Assembly: GCA_009712185.1 (NCBI GenBank)
Contig: WASQ01000118.1
Coordinates: 1 to 42,053 of the forward strand
Source: Telmatospirillum sp.
GTDB lineage: Bacteria; Pseudomonadota; Alphaproteobacteria; Rhodospirillales; Magnetospirillaceae
DNA length: 42,053 nucleotides
Reading direction: 5' to 3'
The position numbers were made by a program, and so were the translations under genes. Below, piece by piece: positions 1 through 8,611 of this stretch (position 1 is its first letter; each line of letters opens with the position of its first letter). A model generated the notes under the pieces. It had not been told where the DNA came from, made no database searches, and worked only from the letters and a program-made list of their open reading frames with translations.

Positions 1-165
1 AAAGTCATCGGCCGTTGCGGCCGCGGCCCAGCAGGCGGACGCCTGCGCCCGGCGAGGGCATTTTAAGACAAAGTCATCGGCCGTTGAGGCCGCGGCCCAG
101 CAGGCGGACGCCTGCGCCCGGCGAGGGCATTTTAAGAAAAAGTCATCGGCCGTTGAGGCCGCGTC
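1..165. repeat. 69-bp tandem repeat, about 2.4 copies
   Basis: Three copies start at 1, 70 and 139 with a period of exactly 69 bp. Copies 1 and 2 differ at only a few positions (for example gccgttgCgg versus gccgttgAgg). Copy 3 is cut after about 27 bp, just before the end of tldD. Each full unit holds the palindrome GCAGGCG-ga-CGCCTGC and ends in a short AT patch (ttttaaga). The period is a multiple of three, so every frame repeats, but no recognisable protein is encoded. The array runs off the left edge, so its full copy number is unknown. Confidence 0.9.
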
Positions 166-180
166 CGTCCAGGACGTCCG

Positions 181-1617
181 TCACAACGCCGTCCCGCCGA
201 CCGTCAGTCCTTCGATTTTAAGGGTCGGCTGGCCGACGCCGACGGGAACGCTCTGGCCGTCCTTGCCGCAGGTGCCGACGCCCTGATCCAGTTTGAGATC
301 ATTGCCGACCATGGCAACCCGGGTCAGGACATCCGGACCGTTGCCGATCAGGGTGGCGCCCTTGACAGCGGGGCCGATGCGGCCGTTTTCGACCAGATAG
401 GCCTCGGTGGCCGAGAAGACGAACTTGCCGCTGGTGATATCGACCTGCCCGCCGCCGAAATTGACGGCGTAGAGTCCTTTCTTCACCGATGCCAGGATCT
501 CCTCCGGCGGATGGGCTCCGGCCAGCATGAAGGTGTTGGTCATCCGGGGCAGCGGCTGGCTGCCATAGGACTGGCGGCGGCCGTTTCCGGTCGACCGGGT
601 GTTCATCAGTCGCGCATTCAGCCGGTCGAACAGATATCCCTTGAGAATGCCGTCTTCGATCAGGACCGTCCGCGAGGAGGGGGTGCCCTCGTCGTCGATG
701 GAGATGGAGCCGCGCCGGTCGGCTATGGTGCCGTCGTCGACCACTGTCACGCCGGGCGCCGCCACGCGCTGTCCGATCCGGTCGGAAAAGGCTGAGGTCT
801 TCTTGCGGTTGAAATCCCCCTCAAGTCCATGCCCGATCGCCTCATGGAGCAGAACGCCGGGCCATCCGGGAGCCAGGACCACGGTCATGTCGCCGGCGGG
901 TGCCGCGATCGACCCGAGATTGATGGTGGCTTGCCGCAGGGCCTCCTCCACCGCCGCCTTCCACTGGTCGGGCGCCATCAGTCCGTCATAGGTGATGCGT
1001 CCGCCCATGCCATGGGATCCGGTCTCCTGGCGGTCGCCCTCAGCCACCATGATCGATACGCTGAGGCGAACAAGCGGGCGGACATCCGCGGCGTCGCTGC
1101 CATCGGGGCGGATGATCCGGACCGCCTGCCATGATCCCGACAGAGAGGCCATCACCTGCCGGACCCTGGGGGCGCGGGCGCGGGCATAGGCGTCGAGCTC
1201 CTCAAGCAGCGAAACCTTGGCCGCGAAGGGGACGAGGGACAGCGGGTTGGCATCCGTATACAGGCGGCTGTTGGTGCCGGCCGGGCGATCCAGGTCCAGC
1301 ACGCCGCCATGGCCGTCGCGCACGGTCCGGACCGTCGCTCCGGCGCGGCGCAGAGCGTCTTCCGACAGCTCGCTCGCATGGGCATAGCCGGGCGCCTCAC
1401 CGGACACGGCGCGCAGCCCGAAGCCGTGGGGCGTATCGAAACTGGCGCTCTTGATCCGGCCGTCGTCGAGACCGATGCTTTCGGACTGCCGGTATTCCAG
1501 GAACAGTTCGCCGTCGTCGCTGCCGGAAAGAGAGTCGCGCACGATCTGTTCGACCCTGTCTCGGTCGAGCCCGGTGCGGTCGAAGAAAAGTTCGTCGGTG
1601 ATGGCGCTGTGCGACAT
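181..1617 (-). CDS. tldD: TldD family metalloprotease
   Basis: This is the TldD subunit of the TldD/TldE (PmbA) cytoplasmic zinc protease, which cleaves unfolded or modified peptides and is known from antitoxin turnover and microcin maturation. The 478-aa product matches the usual length of about 480. The zinc motif HEAIGH lies at residues 258-263, inside the conserved context around LLHEAIGHGLEGDF. The third ligand candidate is Cys450 in GTCGKDGQ. The start chosen is the ATG at 1617, preceded by AGGAG; the open frame continues upstream to 1950, but that part overlaps the neighbouring gene and has no family resemblance. The partner gene pmbA/tldE is not in the window. Identification is firm. 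Confidence 0.96.
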   Translation of the reverse strand: MSHSAITDELFFDRTGLDRDRVEQIVRDSLSGSDDGELFLEYRQSESIGLDDGRIKSASFDTPHGFGLRAVSGEAPGYAHASELSEDALRRAGATVRTVRDGHGGVLDLDRPAGTNSRLYTDANPLSLVPFAAKVSLLEELDAYARARAPRVRQVMASLSGSWQAVRIIRPDGSDAADVRPLVRLSVSIMVAEGDRQETGSHGMGGRITYDGLMAPDQWKAAVEEALRQATINLGSIAAPAGDMTVVLAPGWPGVLLHEAIGHGLEGDFNRKKTSAFSDRIGQRVAAPGVTVVDDGTIADRRGSISIDDEGTPSSRTVLIEDGILKGYLFDRLNARLMNTRSTGNGRRQSYGSQPLPRMTNTFMLAGAHPPEEILASVKKGLYAVNFGGGQVDITSGKFVFSATEAYLVENGRIGPAVKGATLIGNGPDVLTRVAMVGNDLKLDQGVGTCGKDGQSVPVGVGQPTLKIEGLTVGGTAL

Positions 1618-1663
1618 GGGAGCTCCTGGCGGGCGGTGGGGCCGGGGCGGATGGACGCGGCCC

Positions 1664-1695
1664 AAAAAAAACGGTCCGGGGAATTGTTCACCCGG
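1664..1695 (-). terminator. possible weak intrinsic terminator between the yqgE-like gene and tldD
   Basis: Read on the minus strand, a short stem CCGGG/CCCGG (1676-1680 with 1691-1695) is followed by ACCG and a run of eight T (1664-1671). The stem is only 5 bp, so strength is doubtful, but the T run is striking in this GC-rich sequence. Confidence 0.35.
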
Positions 1696-1774
1696 GCGGG
1701 CAGCCTTGGCAAGAACCGAACGGCCGAAGGCGGTCCCGCGGATCCTCGATCTCTGTCCCAAACGCCAGGCCCCT

Positions 1775-2350
1775 TCAGGCGTGCCCCGCGTCTCCGGACA
1801 GCATGCCGAAATCGACGCCGATCTTGGCGATCGCGCGTTCCCATTTGTGACCGACGTCGGTGTCGAACAGCAGAGCCTCATCGGCGCTGACATTGAGCCA
1901 GACATTCTGGCGCAGTTCGTGGTCGAGCTGGCCCGCGCTCCAGCCGGCATATCCCAGGGCCAGCATGCTGTGCCGCGGACCCTGGCCCCGGGCGATCGCC
2001 TTCAGGACGTCGATGGTGGCGGTCAGTCCGATCCGGTCGTTCACGACCAGGGTGGTGTCCTGGACATAATCGGTGGAGTGAAGCACGAAACCCCGACCGG
2101 CCTCGACCGGGCCACCGAAATGGATGCGGATCGGATCGCAAAGCGGCGTCGGTTCGATGTCGAGCTGCTTCAGGAGATCGGGGAAACTCAGCGTGTTGAA
2201 CAGCCGGTTCACCACCAGCCCCATCGCCCCCTCCGCCGAATGGGCACAGAGATAGACGACGGTTCTTGCGAAACGCACATCCTCCATGTGCGGCATCGCG
2301 ACCAGCATCTGGCCGTGCAGGTAGCCCGTGGACTCGTGAATGCGCGTCAT
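1775..2350 (-). CDS. YqgE/AlgH family protein (DUF179)
   Basis: This is a member of the YqgE/AlgH family, a small conserved cytoplasmic protein of unclear biochemical function (AlgH was linked to alginate regulation in Pseudomonas). The family signature is clear near the N-terminus: GQMLVAMPHMEDVRFARTVV, then YLCAHSAEGAMGLVVNRL, and later a glycine-rich HFGGPVEAGRGFVLHS segment. The ATG at 2350 gives 191 aa, the normal family length. The frame is open to an ATG at 2431, and a GGGAGGA ribosome-binding-like motif sits just before a TTG at 2410, so an N-terminal extension of about 20 residues is possible. The gene is divergent from the disulfide reductase gene at 2557. Confidence 0.9.
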   Translation of the reverse strand: MTRIHESTGYLHGQMLVAMPHMEDVRFARTVVYLCAHSAEGAMGLVVNRLFNTLSFPDLLKQLDIEPTPLCDPIRIHFGGPVEAGRGFVLHSTDYVQDTTLVVNDRIGLTATIDVLKAIARGQGPRHSMLALGYAGWSAGQLDHELRQNVWLNVSADEALLFDTDVGHKWERAIAKIGVDFGMLSGDAGHA

Positions 2351-2556
2351 GACGATCACATATGCCGAGCACCGGCGCAGCGCAAGGCTTGGTTCCTCCA
2401 CCGGATGCAAAATGGTGTGTCCTCCCGTCATCCGATGTCCGATCCCGGCCCTGTTCCGGGGAAAAGGGGATGGAATTCAAGGGGTGGACAGACCAAAAGA
2501 TTGACAGGCGGGCGGCCGAGCGGGCAGTGATGGGCGGCAAGCCGGGAGGTAAAGGG

Positions 2557-4755
2557 ATGCAGGCAGGCTTTCGACGGAAAATGGTGGCGATCGGAATGGC
2601 CGCGCTGTGCCTCGCCTTTCTGGTCCCGGTCGCGTCGGGGCAGGCCGCCCGGGTTTCCCAGACATCTCGTCCGGCCCCCGCCGTCCAGCCGCCAGCCGTC
2701 CCGACCCCGGCGCCGACCCCAGACCATGCCGGCCCGGACAGCGCGGCGAGAGACCATGGCGCGTCGGACTGGAAGAGTACCGAGCAGGGGGCCGTGCGCC
2801 TTCTGTCCGCGGTCACGGCTGTCGGGGAAGGCGCCGACGTTCAGCTTGGTCTTGAGTTCAAGTTGAAACCCGGTTGGAAGATTTATTGGCGCTCGCCCGG
2901 CGACGCGGGGTTTCCCCCGTCCATCGACTGGAAGGGATCGGACAATCTGGCCGAGGCCGTGATGAGCTGGCCGGCACCTCACCGGTTCAGCGTATCCGGC
3001 CTGGAGACCATGGGCTACAAGGACGAGGTGGTGCTGCCCCTGATCGTCCGGCTCAACGAGTCGGGACAGGCCGCGTCGCTGCGGGCGGCGGTCGATTTTC
3101 TGACCTGCGACGTTCTTTGTGTTCCCCAGCATGCGGAATTGCAGCTTGATCTGCCCGCCGGGCCGGCGGAGGCAACGTCCCATGCGCATCTGATCAGCCG
3201 GTTCCAGGCCCAGGTTCCCGGCGACGGGGCCCGTCAGGGACTGTCTTTGGTCTCGGCCCGGGCGACCGGAAGCGGCGCGCTCCAGGTCGTGGTGGCGGCC
3301 AACCCGCCGCTTGCCGATCCCGACCTGTTTATCGAGCGGGCGGACCAGTTCCAGTTCTCGCGGCCGGTGGTCCGTCGTCTGCAGGGCGGGCGGCGCATCG
3401 AGTTCGAGGCCAATCCGGTTCCCAATACCGGCGAGGGCGATCTGTTCGACAAACCTCTGACGCTGACGGTGGTGGACGGCAATCGTGGCATGGAGGTCGT
3501 CAGCGATGTCTCCCCCGCGGAGCCCGGAGCCCGCCTGCCCAAAGTGATCGCCATGCTGGGGGTGGCTCTGTTGGGCGGGTTCATTCTTAATCTCATGCCC
3601 TGCGTTCTGCCGGTGCTGTCGATCAAGATCCTGGGTCTGATCGGTCAGGCGGGCGCCGCCCGGTCGTCCATCCGGTCCCGCTTCCTGGCCTCAGCCGCGG
3701 GGATCATCGCCTCGTTTCTGGTTCTGGCCGCCGCCGCGACCGGCGTCAAGGCCGCCGGTTCGGCCGTGGGCTGGGGGATTCAGTTTCAGCAGCCACTGTT
3801 CCTGGTGGCGATGATCTCGATCATCACTCTGTTTTCCGCCAATCTGTTCGGCTTTTTCGAGATCGGTCTGCCGTCGTTCGCCTCCAGGCTGGGGGGCGGG
3901 CGGAGCGATCCGGATGGTCTGGCGGCCCATTTCGCTTCGGGGGCCTTCGCCACCTTGCTGGCGACACCCTGTTCCGCGCCGTTCCTCGGTACCGCCGTCG
4001 GCTTCGCCCTGGCGCAGGGCGCCCTGGAAATCTTTGCAATTTTCGCCGCGCTCGGCGTCGGCATGGCCCTGCCATATTTCGCGATCGCGCTTTGGCCGCA
4101 GGCGGCGCAGCGCCTGCCCCGTCCCGGGCGCTGGATGCTGCTGCTGCGCCGGCTGCTGGGGGGCGTCATGCTGGCCACCGTCGGCTGGCTGCTGCTGGTG
4201 GTCTCCTCCGAAGCCGGGACGCAGGCGGCCATTCTGATCGGCATGGTCATGCTGGCGATGCTGGCGATTCTGGGGCTGGGCGGCCGACTTGCCGTCCCGT
4301 TGCGGATCGTCCTGGTGGTTGTCGGTGTCCTCGGCGCCGGCGTCCTGGCGTCGGGGCAGGCGCCCCGGCCGGCCGCGACCCAGCCGCCGTCCGATCTCAA
4401 GGGGCTGTGGACGCCGTTCGATCGCGACCTTCTGGCCCGGTCGGTGGCGGAGGGGAAAGTTGTGTTCGTCGACGTCACCGCGGATTGGTGCATCACCTGC
4501 CAGGTGAACAAGGCCACCGTCGTCTATCGTGGCAAGGTCGCCCAGACCCTGGCCGGCGGGGGCATCCTCGCGATGGAGGCCGACTGGACGCGGCCGGACG
4601 ACTCGATCGCCGCCTATCTGGCCGGATTCGGCCGCTATGGCATCCCGTTCAATGCCGTCTATGGGCCGGGCGCCCCGGATGGCATCGCCCTTCCCGAACT
4701 GCTGACCGAGGATGCGGTGATGACGGCCCTGGCCAAGGCCCGCAAGGCGTCCTGA
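2557..4755 (+). CDS. scsB: ScsB/DsbD-family thiol:disulfide interchange protein
   Basis: This inner-membrane protein carries electrons from cytoplasmic thioredoxin across the membrane to periplasmic disulfide partners. The start at 2557 follows GGGAGG by 8 bases and opens with a signal peptide (about 1-30), giving 732 aa. A Pro/Ala-rich linker leads to a ScsB-like N-terminal domain (GWKIYWRSPGDAGFPPS, then LTCDVLCVPQ near 182-190 with its Cys pair). The membrane core holds the two half-site cysteines in NLMPCVLPVLS (near 348) and TPCSAPFLG (near 471). The C-terminal thioredoxin-like domain has DWCITC near 645-648. All three Cys pairs of the relay are present. The N-terminal domain resembles ScsB more than classical DsbD, so the symbol is chosen on that basis. 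No other scs gene is adjacent. Confidence 0.85.
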   Translation: MQAGFRRKMVAIGMAALCLAFLVPVASGQAARVSQTSRPAPAVQPPAVPTPAPTPDHAGPDSAARDHGASDWKSTEQGAVRLLSAVTAVGEGADVQLGLEFKLKPGWKIYWRSPGDAGFPPSIDWKGSDNLAEAVMSWPAPHRFSVSGLETMGYKDEVVLPLIVRLNESGQAASLRAAVDFLTCDVLCVPQHAELQLDLPAGPAEATSHAHLISRFQAQVPGDGARQGLSLVSARATGSGALQVVVAANPPLADPDLFIERADQFQFSRPVVRRLQGGRRIEFEANPVPNTGEGDLFDKPLTLTVVDGNRGMEVVSDVSPAEPGARLPKVIAMLGVALLGGFILNLMPCVLPVLSIKILGLIGQAGAARSSIRSRFLASAAGIIASFLVLAAAATGVKAAGSAVGWGIQFQQPLFLVAMISIITLFSANLFGFFEIGLPSFASRLGGGRSDPDGLAAHFASGAFATLLATPCSAPFLGTAVGFALAQGALEIFAIFAALGVGMALPYFAIALWPQAAQRLPRPGRWMLLLRRLLGGVMLATVGWLLLVVSSEAGTQAAILIGMVMLAMLAILGLGGRLAVPLRIVLVVVGVLGAGVLASGQAPRPAATQPPSDLKGLWTPFDRDLLARSVAEGKVVFVDVTADWCITCQVNKATVVYRGKVAQTLAGGGILAMEADWTRPDDSIAAYLAGFGRYGIPFNAVYGPGAPDGIALPELLTEDAVMTALAKARKAS

Positions 4756-4805
4756 CCTCCGGGAACGTCTTTGCGGGCCATCGGGCTCACCCGATCGGCC
4801 GGAGG

Positions 4806-5009
4806 CACGCCGCGGTCACGGCGATCGCCCCCAGCCTCAAGGGCCCGGATCCGGCCAGACAGGCCGAGATCGACAGTCTTTCTCCGCCGCTCGACGGGCC
4901 CCCGATCAAGGCGCGGCTTGGCGCCAATGCCATTCCGGGCGTTTCAATGGCCGTGGCGCGCGCGGCGGCGCAGCCGTCCGGGTTTCCCCTCTACGCCTGT
5001 CCGGGCGGG
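4806..5009 (+). pseudogene. enolase gene remnant
   Basis: Between the disulfide reductase gene and rnhA, one plus-strand frame (codons starting at 4806) reads like about 68 residues of enolase, roughly residues 64-128 of the E. coli protein. Recognisable pieces in order are AVTAIAPSLKGPD, QAEIDSL, LDGPPIKARLGANAI, GVSMAVARAAA and GFPLYACPGG; compare the family pattern LDGTxNKxxxGANAILxVSLAxAxAAA...PLY. There is no start region, no N-terminal third and nothing resembling the C-terminal catalytic barrel, so it cannot be a working enolase. It is a decayed fragment left by duplication or deletion. The assignment rests on remembered family sequence, not an alignment run. Confidence 0.75.
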
Positions 5010-5031
5010 AAAGCGTGTGAACGAAATCCAC

Positions 5032-5070
5032 CAGTGGCACCGGCAGGGACGCCGGCGCCACTGTTTTATT
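5032..5070 (+). terminator. strong intrinsic terminator
   Basis: CAGTGGC (5032-5038) pairs with GCCACTG (5057-5063), and inside it CCGGC (5040-5044) pairs with GCCGG (5051-5055) around the loop agggac. TTTTATT (5064-5070) follows directly. It lies about 280 bp after the disulfide reductase stop, just beyond the enolase remnant. It may end the reductase transcript or be a leftover of the lost gene. The remaining stretch to 5172 shows nothing recognisable. Confidence 0.75.
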
Positions 5071-5172
5071 CATGCCCCCGGCCGGGAGCTCCTTCCATGC
5101 CGACGGCGGATACGATCGTGCGAAATCGGGGCAGGGGCTTCCCGTCCCGTTCGCCGGCTCCGTTCGCCAGTG

Positions 5173-5655
5173 TCAGTCGCGGGGGGCGGTCACGTCGATT
5201 TTGCCGAGGGCGCGCGCCTCCAGCGCCTCCTTCAGCCCCTTGCGGGCCAGCGCGTCGGCTCTCTCGTTCTCGGGATGGCCGGCGTGGCCGCGCACCCAAT
5301 GCCAGGTGATCCGGTGTCCGGCGGCCAGGGTGTCGAGCGTTCTCCACAGATCCTGGTTGGCGACCGGATTGGCGCTGTCGGGATCGAGGCGTCCCTTCTT
5401 CTTCCAGCCGTGGATCCAGGCGGTGATGCCTTTCTGGACATACTGGCTGTCGGTGTAGACATCGACGGTGCAGGGGCGTTTCAAGGCGCGGAGCCCCTCA
5501 ATCACCGCCATCATCTCCATCCGGTTGTTGGTGGTTCCGCGCTCCCCGCCGCACAGCTCCTTTTCCGTGCCGCGCCAACGCAGAATCACCCCCCAGCCGC
5601 CCGGTCCCGGATTGCCCGAACAGGCGCCGTCGGTAAACAGTTCGATGTCGGCCAC
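5173..5655 (-). CDS. rnhA: ribonuclease HI
   Basis: This enzyme cleaves the RNA strand of RNA-DNA hybrids, for example in R-loops and Okazaki primers. The 160-aa product has the complete type 1 signature: [16 protein letters not shown] with Asp9, [13 protein letters not shown] with Glu47, VYTDSQYV with Asp69, and [15 protein letters not shown] near the C-terminus with the last acidic residue and its His. Translation starts at a GTG whose G is the last base of the thrB stop codon (TAGTG, 5655), so it is translationally coupled to thrB. The gene ends the ispH-thrB-rnhA operon, an order common in alphaproteobacteria. Confidence 0.97.
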   Translation of the reverse strand: MADIELFTDGACSGNPGPGGWGVILRWRGTEKELCGGERGTTNNRMEMMAVIEGLRALKRPCTVDVYTDSQYVQKGITAWIHGWKKKGRLDPDSANPVANQDLWRTLDTLAAGHRITWHWVRGHAGHPENERADALARKGLKEALEARALGKIDVTAPRD

Positions 5656-6641
5656 TAAACGGCTTCCGGCGCGGGAATCCAGTCGATGCCATAGGCGGCG
5701 GTGCCGCCGGCGCTGGCATGGAACCGGAGTTTGCGTTCGTATTCGAGCGGGTCCTTGCGGCGGACGAAGGCGCCGGCCGGCGTGTTCAGCCAGTCATAAA
5801 GACGGGTCAGCAGGAATCGCATCGACGCGCCCCGGGCCAGGATGGGCAGGGCCTCGAACTCCTCCCGCGACAACGGACGGGTCCGCTGATAGCTGGCCAG
5901 CATCAGATGGGCCTTGGTGACGTTGAAGCAGCCGTCCTCCTCGAAACACCAGGCATTGAGGCAGACCGCGATGTCATAGGCGAGATAGTCGGTACAGGCG
6001 AAATAGAAATCGATCAGACCCGAGACCTCTTCATCCTGGAAAAACACATTGTCCGGGAAAAGGTCGGCATGGATGATGCCGGTCGGCAGGCCGGCGGGCC
6101 AGCGGGAGTCCAGGATATCGAGTTCGGCCGTGAGGAAATCGGCCAGCCCGGGCTTCACCTCGTCGGCGCGATGGGCTTCCAGTTGAAACAACGGTCGCCA
6201 GGCCGAAGGCCCCAGCGAATTCGGCCGGGACCCCGGAAAGGACAAGCCTTTCAGATGCAGGTCCGCCATCGCCGCTCCCAACCGGGCGCAGTGGCCGGCG
6301 GTGATATGGCGCGGCCACAGTCCCTTGAGGAAGGAGATGATCGCCGCCGGACGGCCACACAGGGACCGCAGGCGCCGGCCGTCGCGGCCGGCCAGCGGTG
6401 TCGGGCAGCGCAGACCCTGATCCGCCAGATGCTCCATCAGGCCGATGAAAAACGGCAGATCGCCGGGGTCCACCCGCTTCTCGTAAAGAGTGAGGATGTG
6501 GCTGCCCCGGTCGGTCTGAAGAAGATAATTGGAGTTCTCGACCCCTTCGGCGATGCCTTTACAGCTGATCACCTCGCCAATGTCGTACTCCTGGACGAAG
6601 GCTCGAAGGTCCCCGTCCGATACTTCGGTGTAGACGGCCAT
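5655..6641 (-). CDS. thrB: homoserine kinase (aminoglycoside-phosphotransferase fold)
   Basis: This kinase phosphorylates homoserine with ATP on the way to threonine. The 328-aa protein is the APH/choline-kinase-fold form of ThrB common in alphaproteobacteria, not the GHMP type of E. coli. Visible motifs are [11 protein letters not shown] and ILTLYEKR in the N-lobe, [14 protein letters not shown] (catalytic loop with Asp) and [11 protein letters not shown] (metal-binding DFG-like Asp), followed by [16 protein letters not shown]. The ATG at 6641 is one base after the ispH stop, and the 3' end overlaps the rnhA start by one base, so the three genes should be co-transcribed. Confidence 0.94.
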   Translation of the reverse strand: MAVYTEVSDGDLRAFVQEYDIGEVISCKGIAEGVENSNYLLQTDRGSHILTLYEKRVDPGDLPFFIGLMEHLADQGLRCPTPLAGRDGRRLRSLCGRPAAIISFLKGLWPRHITAGHCARLGAAMADLHLKGLSFPGSRPNSLGPSAWRPLFQLEAHRADEVKPGLADFLTAELDILDSRWPAGLPTGIIHADLFPDNVFFQDEEVSGLIDFYFACTDYLAYDIAVCLNAWCFEEDGCFNVTKAHLMLASYQRTRPLSREEFEALPILARGASMRFLLTRLYDWLNTPAGAFVRRKDPLEYERKLRFHASAGGTAAYGIDWIPAPEAV

Positions 6642-6642
6642 C

Positions 6643-7587
6643 TCAGGTGCTGAGCTCCGCCGGCAGTTTGAAGGTCACGGTCTCCCGCGTCACCGAGACC
6701 TCCTCGATGGTGAGCGTGAACCGCTCGCGACAGGCGTCCAGCACCTCATCCACCAGGACTTCCGGCGCCGACGCCCCGGCCGAGACGCCGAGGCGGGTAA
6801 TGCCGTCAAGCCAGGACCAGTCGATTTCGTCGGCCCGCTGAACGAGATAGGAGCGGGGACATCCGGCGCTGGCCGCGACTTCCACCAGCCGCCGGGAATT
6901 CGACGAATTTGGGGCGCCGATCACCAGCACGGCTTCGCATTTCGGGGCGATCGCCTTGATCGCCTGCTGGCGGTTGGTCGTGGCGTAGCAGATGTCTTCC
7001 TTGTGCGGCCCCTCGATATCCGGGAACCGCCGGCGCAGGATCGTGACGATGCCCGCGGTGTCGTCCACCGACAGCGTCGTCTGGGTGATGTAGGCGAGGC
7101 GCTTGCCCGGGGTGGGAACGATCGCGGCGGCCTGTTCGGGCGTTTCGACCAGGATGATGTTGCCCGCCGGCACCTGCCCCATGGTTCCCACCACCTCGGG
7201 ATGGCCGGAATGGCCGATCATGATGATCTGCCGGTCATCGATGACGTGGCGGGCCGCCTCATGGTGAACCTTGGTCACCAGCGGGCAGGTGGCGTCCAGA
7301 TAGAACATCCCCCTTGCCTCTGCGGCCGCCGGAACCGTTTTGGGTACCCCATGGGCCGAAAAGACCACAGGACGGCCGTTCGGAACCTCGTCCAGTTCCT
7401 CGACGAAAACGGCCCCCTGCGCCTCCAGCGAATGGACGACGTAGCGGTTGTGCACGATCTCGTGGCGGACATAGACCGGCCGTCCATAACGGCGAAGGGC
7501 TTCTTCGACGATGTGGATTGCGCGATTGACCCCCGCGCAGAAACCGCGCGGACTGGCCAGAAGGATTGTAAGGGCTCTCTTGGTCAT
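6643..7587 (-). CDS. ispH: 4-hydroxy-3-methylbut-2-enyl diphosphate reductase
   Basis: IspH (LytB) is the iron-sulfur enzyme of the last step of the non-mevalonate isoprenoid pathway, making IPP and DMAPP from HMBPP. The three cluster cysteines are visible: Cys17 in SPRGFCAGV, Cys101 in DATCPLV and Cys200 in [11 protein letters not shown]. The conserved [33 protein letters not shown] and [11 protein letters not shown] segments are all present. Length (314 aa) is normal. It is first of the ispH-thrB-rnhA operon; the 309-bp space upstream should hold the promoter. Confidence 0.97.
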   Translation of the reverse strand: MTKRALTILLASPRGFCAGVNRAIHIVEEALRRYGRPVYVRHEIVHNRYVVHSLEAQGAVFVEELDEVPNGRPVVFSAHGVPKTVPAAAEARGMFYLDATCPLVTKVHHEAARHVIDDRQIIMIGHSGHPEVVGTMGQVPAGNIILVETPEQAAAIVPTPGKRLAYITQTTLSVDDTAGIVTILRRRFPDIEGPHKEDICYATTNRQQAIKAIAPKCEAVLVIGAPNSSNSRRLVEVAASAGCPRSYLVQRADEIDWSWLDGITRLGVSAGASAPEVLVDEVLDACRERFTLTIEEVSVTRETVTFKLPAELST

Positions 7588-7896
7588 GATCCCCGGATGA
7601 TTGGGGTGGAACGACGGAACTCGATTACGGCGGCTTGTGTGCCGTCCCGTGGTTCACTACAGTCGCCAGCAATAGCAGAATTGCGCCGCGTGCAAAAGGT
7701 GAACTCGCGCAGGCGCCGTCGGCGATCCGGCCGGCGGGTTCTGCAAAAGGGACGGAGACCCGCGGTTTGCGCCGCGGCCGCCGGGGTTCCGGTCCTTCAA
7801 ATTGGTGTGACTGATCAAGTGCGACAAGGGGGCGACGCCTGCCGGACCATGCGTTTCCCGCCGCCGGATGTTCGATATGAGGACGGAACAGACATT
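7588..7896. other. divergent intergenic region, 309 bp
   Basis: This lies between the divergent ispH and lipoprotein genes and must hold both promoters. I could not pick out a convincing sigma-70 pair on either strand. No RNA gene, gene relic or repeat was recognised. Base composition is like the surroundings. Confidence 0.5.
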
Positions 7897-8436
7897 ATGA
7901 AATTTGCCAGCCGCAGTATTGCCCTGCTTTCCTCCCTTCTGGCCCTGTCCGCCTGCAAGGCGCTGGACAAGGAGGAGCCGCCGCTTTGTCCGCGCGTGTC
8001 CGTCCTGGCCGATTCCGCCGTTCTGACCCGGTTCGCGCCGGGCGCGGCGCGTGACGACAACAACAAATTGTTGACGGTGGAATTGACCAGTTTCCATGGC
8101 ACCTGCCGCTATGATCCGGAAGAGCAGCAGATGAGGTTCACCATCGATGTCGGGATCGATGCCGATCGCTTCCCGGCGATGAAGGGACAGCATGCGGATA
8201 TCGCCTATTATGTCGCCATTCCGGCCTTCTATCCCAACCCGTCCGGCAAGGCCCAGTTTCCCCTGTCGCTCGACTTTTCCGATTCCCGGCATCTCCATGT
8301 CACCGACGAGGGGTTGAAGATCGCCATTCCCATGGCCCCCAGTCTCAAGGACCTGGCGAAATATGAAGTGTTCATCGGGTTGCAGCTCACCGCCGATGAA
8401 CTGGCCTACAACCGGGAAAAGCGCGACCGTCACTGA
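7897..8436 (+). CDS. putative lipoprotein of unknown function
   Basis: The 179-aa product starts with a classical lipoprotein signal (MKFASRSIALLSSLLALSAC), with lipobox LSAC and the lipidated Cys at residue 20. The mature part has two more Cys (ProLeuCysPro soon after the lipobox and GTCRYDPEEQQM further on) that could pair. Alternating hydrophobic residues (MRFTIDVGIDAD, KYEVFIGLQLT) suggest a beta-rich fold. I do not recognise the family; it looks like an uncharacterised alphaproteobacterial lipoprotein. Its stop codon lies inside the first unit of a 15-bp tandem repeat. Confidence 0.8.
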   Translation: MKFASRSIALLSSLLALSACKALDKEEPPLCPRVSVLADSAVLTRFAPGAARDDNNKLLTVELTSFHGTCRYDPEEQQMRFTIDVGIDADRFPAMKGQHADIAYYVAIPAFYPNPSGKAQFPLSLDFSDSRHLHVTDEGLKIAIPMAPSLKDLAKYEVFIGLQLTADELAYNREKRDRH

Positions 8437-8488
8437 CCAGGGCGTCACTGACAGGGGCGTCACTGACCAGGGCTTCACTGATCCGGGC
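8429..8488. repeat. 15-bp tandem repeat, four units
   Basis: Units gtcactgaccagggc (8429-8443), gtcactgacaggggc (8444-8458), gtcactgaccagggc (8459-8473) and ttcactgatccgggc (8474-8488). Units 1 and 3 are identical. The first contains the last codons and the TGA of the lipoprotein gene, so the array extends its 3' end and places a TGA in frame in every unit. Confidence 0.9.
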
Positions 8489-8534
8489 CGGCGGGGCGGC
8501 GATCACCGGCATATGCCGGCGGTCCCGGGCATCA

Positions 8535-8565
8535 CCCCGCGCTTCCCAAAGCGGGGCGCGCGGGG
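8535..8565. other. GC-rich hairpin between convergent genes
   Basis: CCCCGCGC (8535-8542) can pair with GCGCGGGG (8558-8565), or the inner CCCCGC with GCGGGG (8551-8556). It lies between the convergent lipoprotein and MFS genes and may end transcription, but no T run follows on either strand. Confidence 0.4.
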
Positions 8566-8611
8566 CGGGCCGTCGCGCCTGACCGGCGTTACAAAAAAAG
8601 CGGAGCGGGCG

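Noticed and set aside
1-165. CRISPR array at the left end
   Set aside because: The 69-bp unit repeats in full with no unique spacers between constant repeats, so it is a simple tandem repeat.
15-221. 68-aa ORF over the left-end repeat
   Set aside because: It exists because the 69-bp period keeps the frame open. It has no ribosome-binding site, is made of Arg/Pro-rich repeats and runs into tldD.
1451-2530. Long plus-strand open frame opposite tldD and the YqgE-like gene
   Set aside because: GC-rich antisense frame. The minus-strand frames have clear family motifs, and this one has none.
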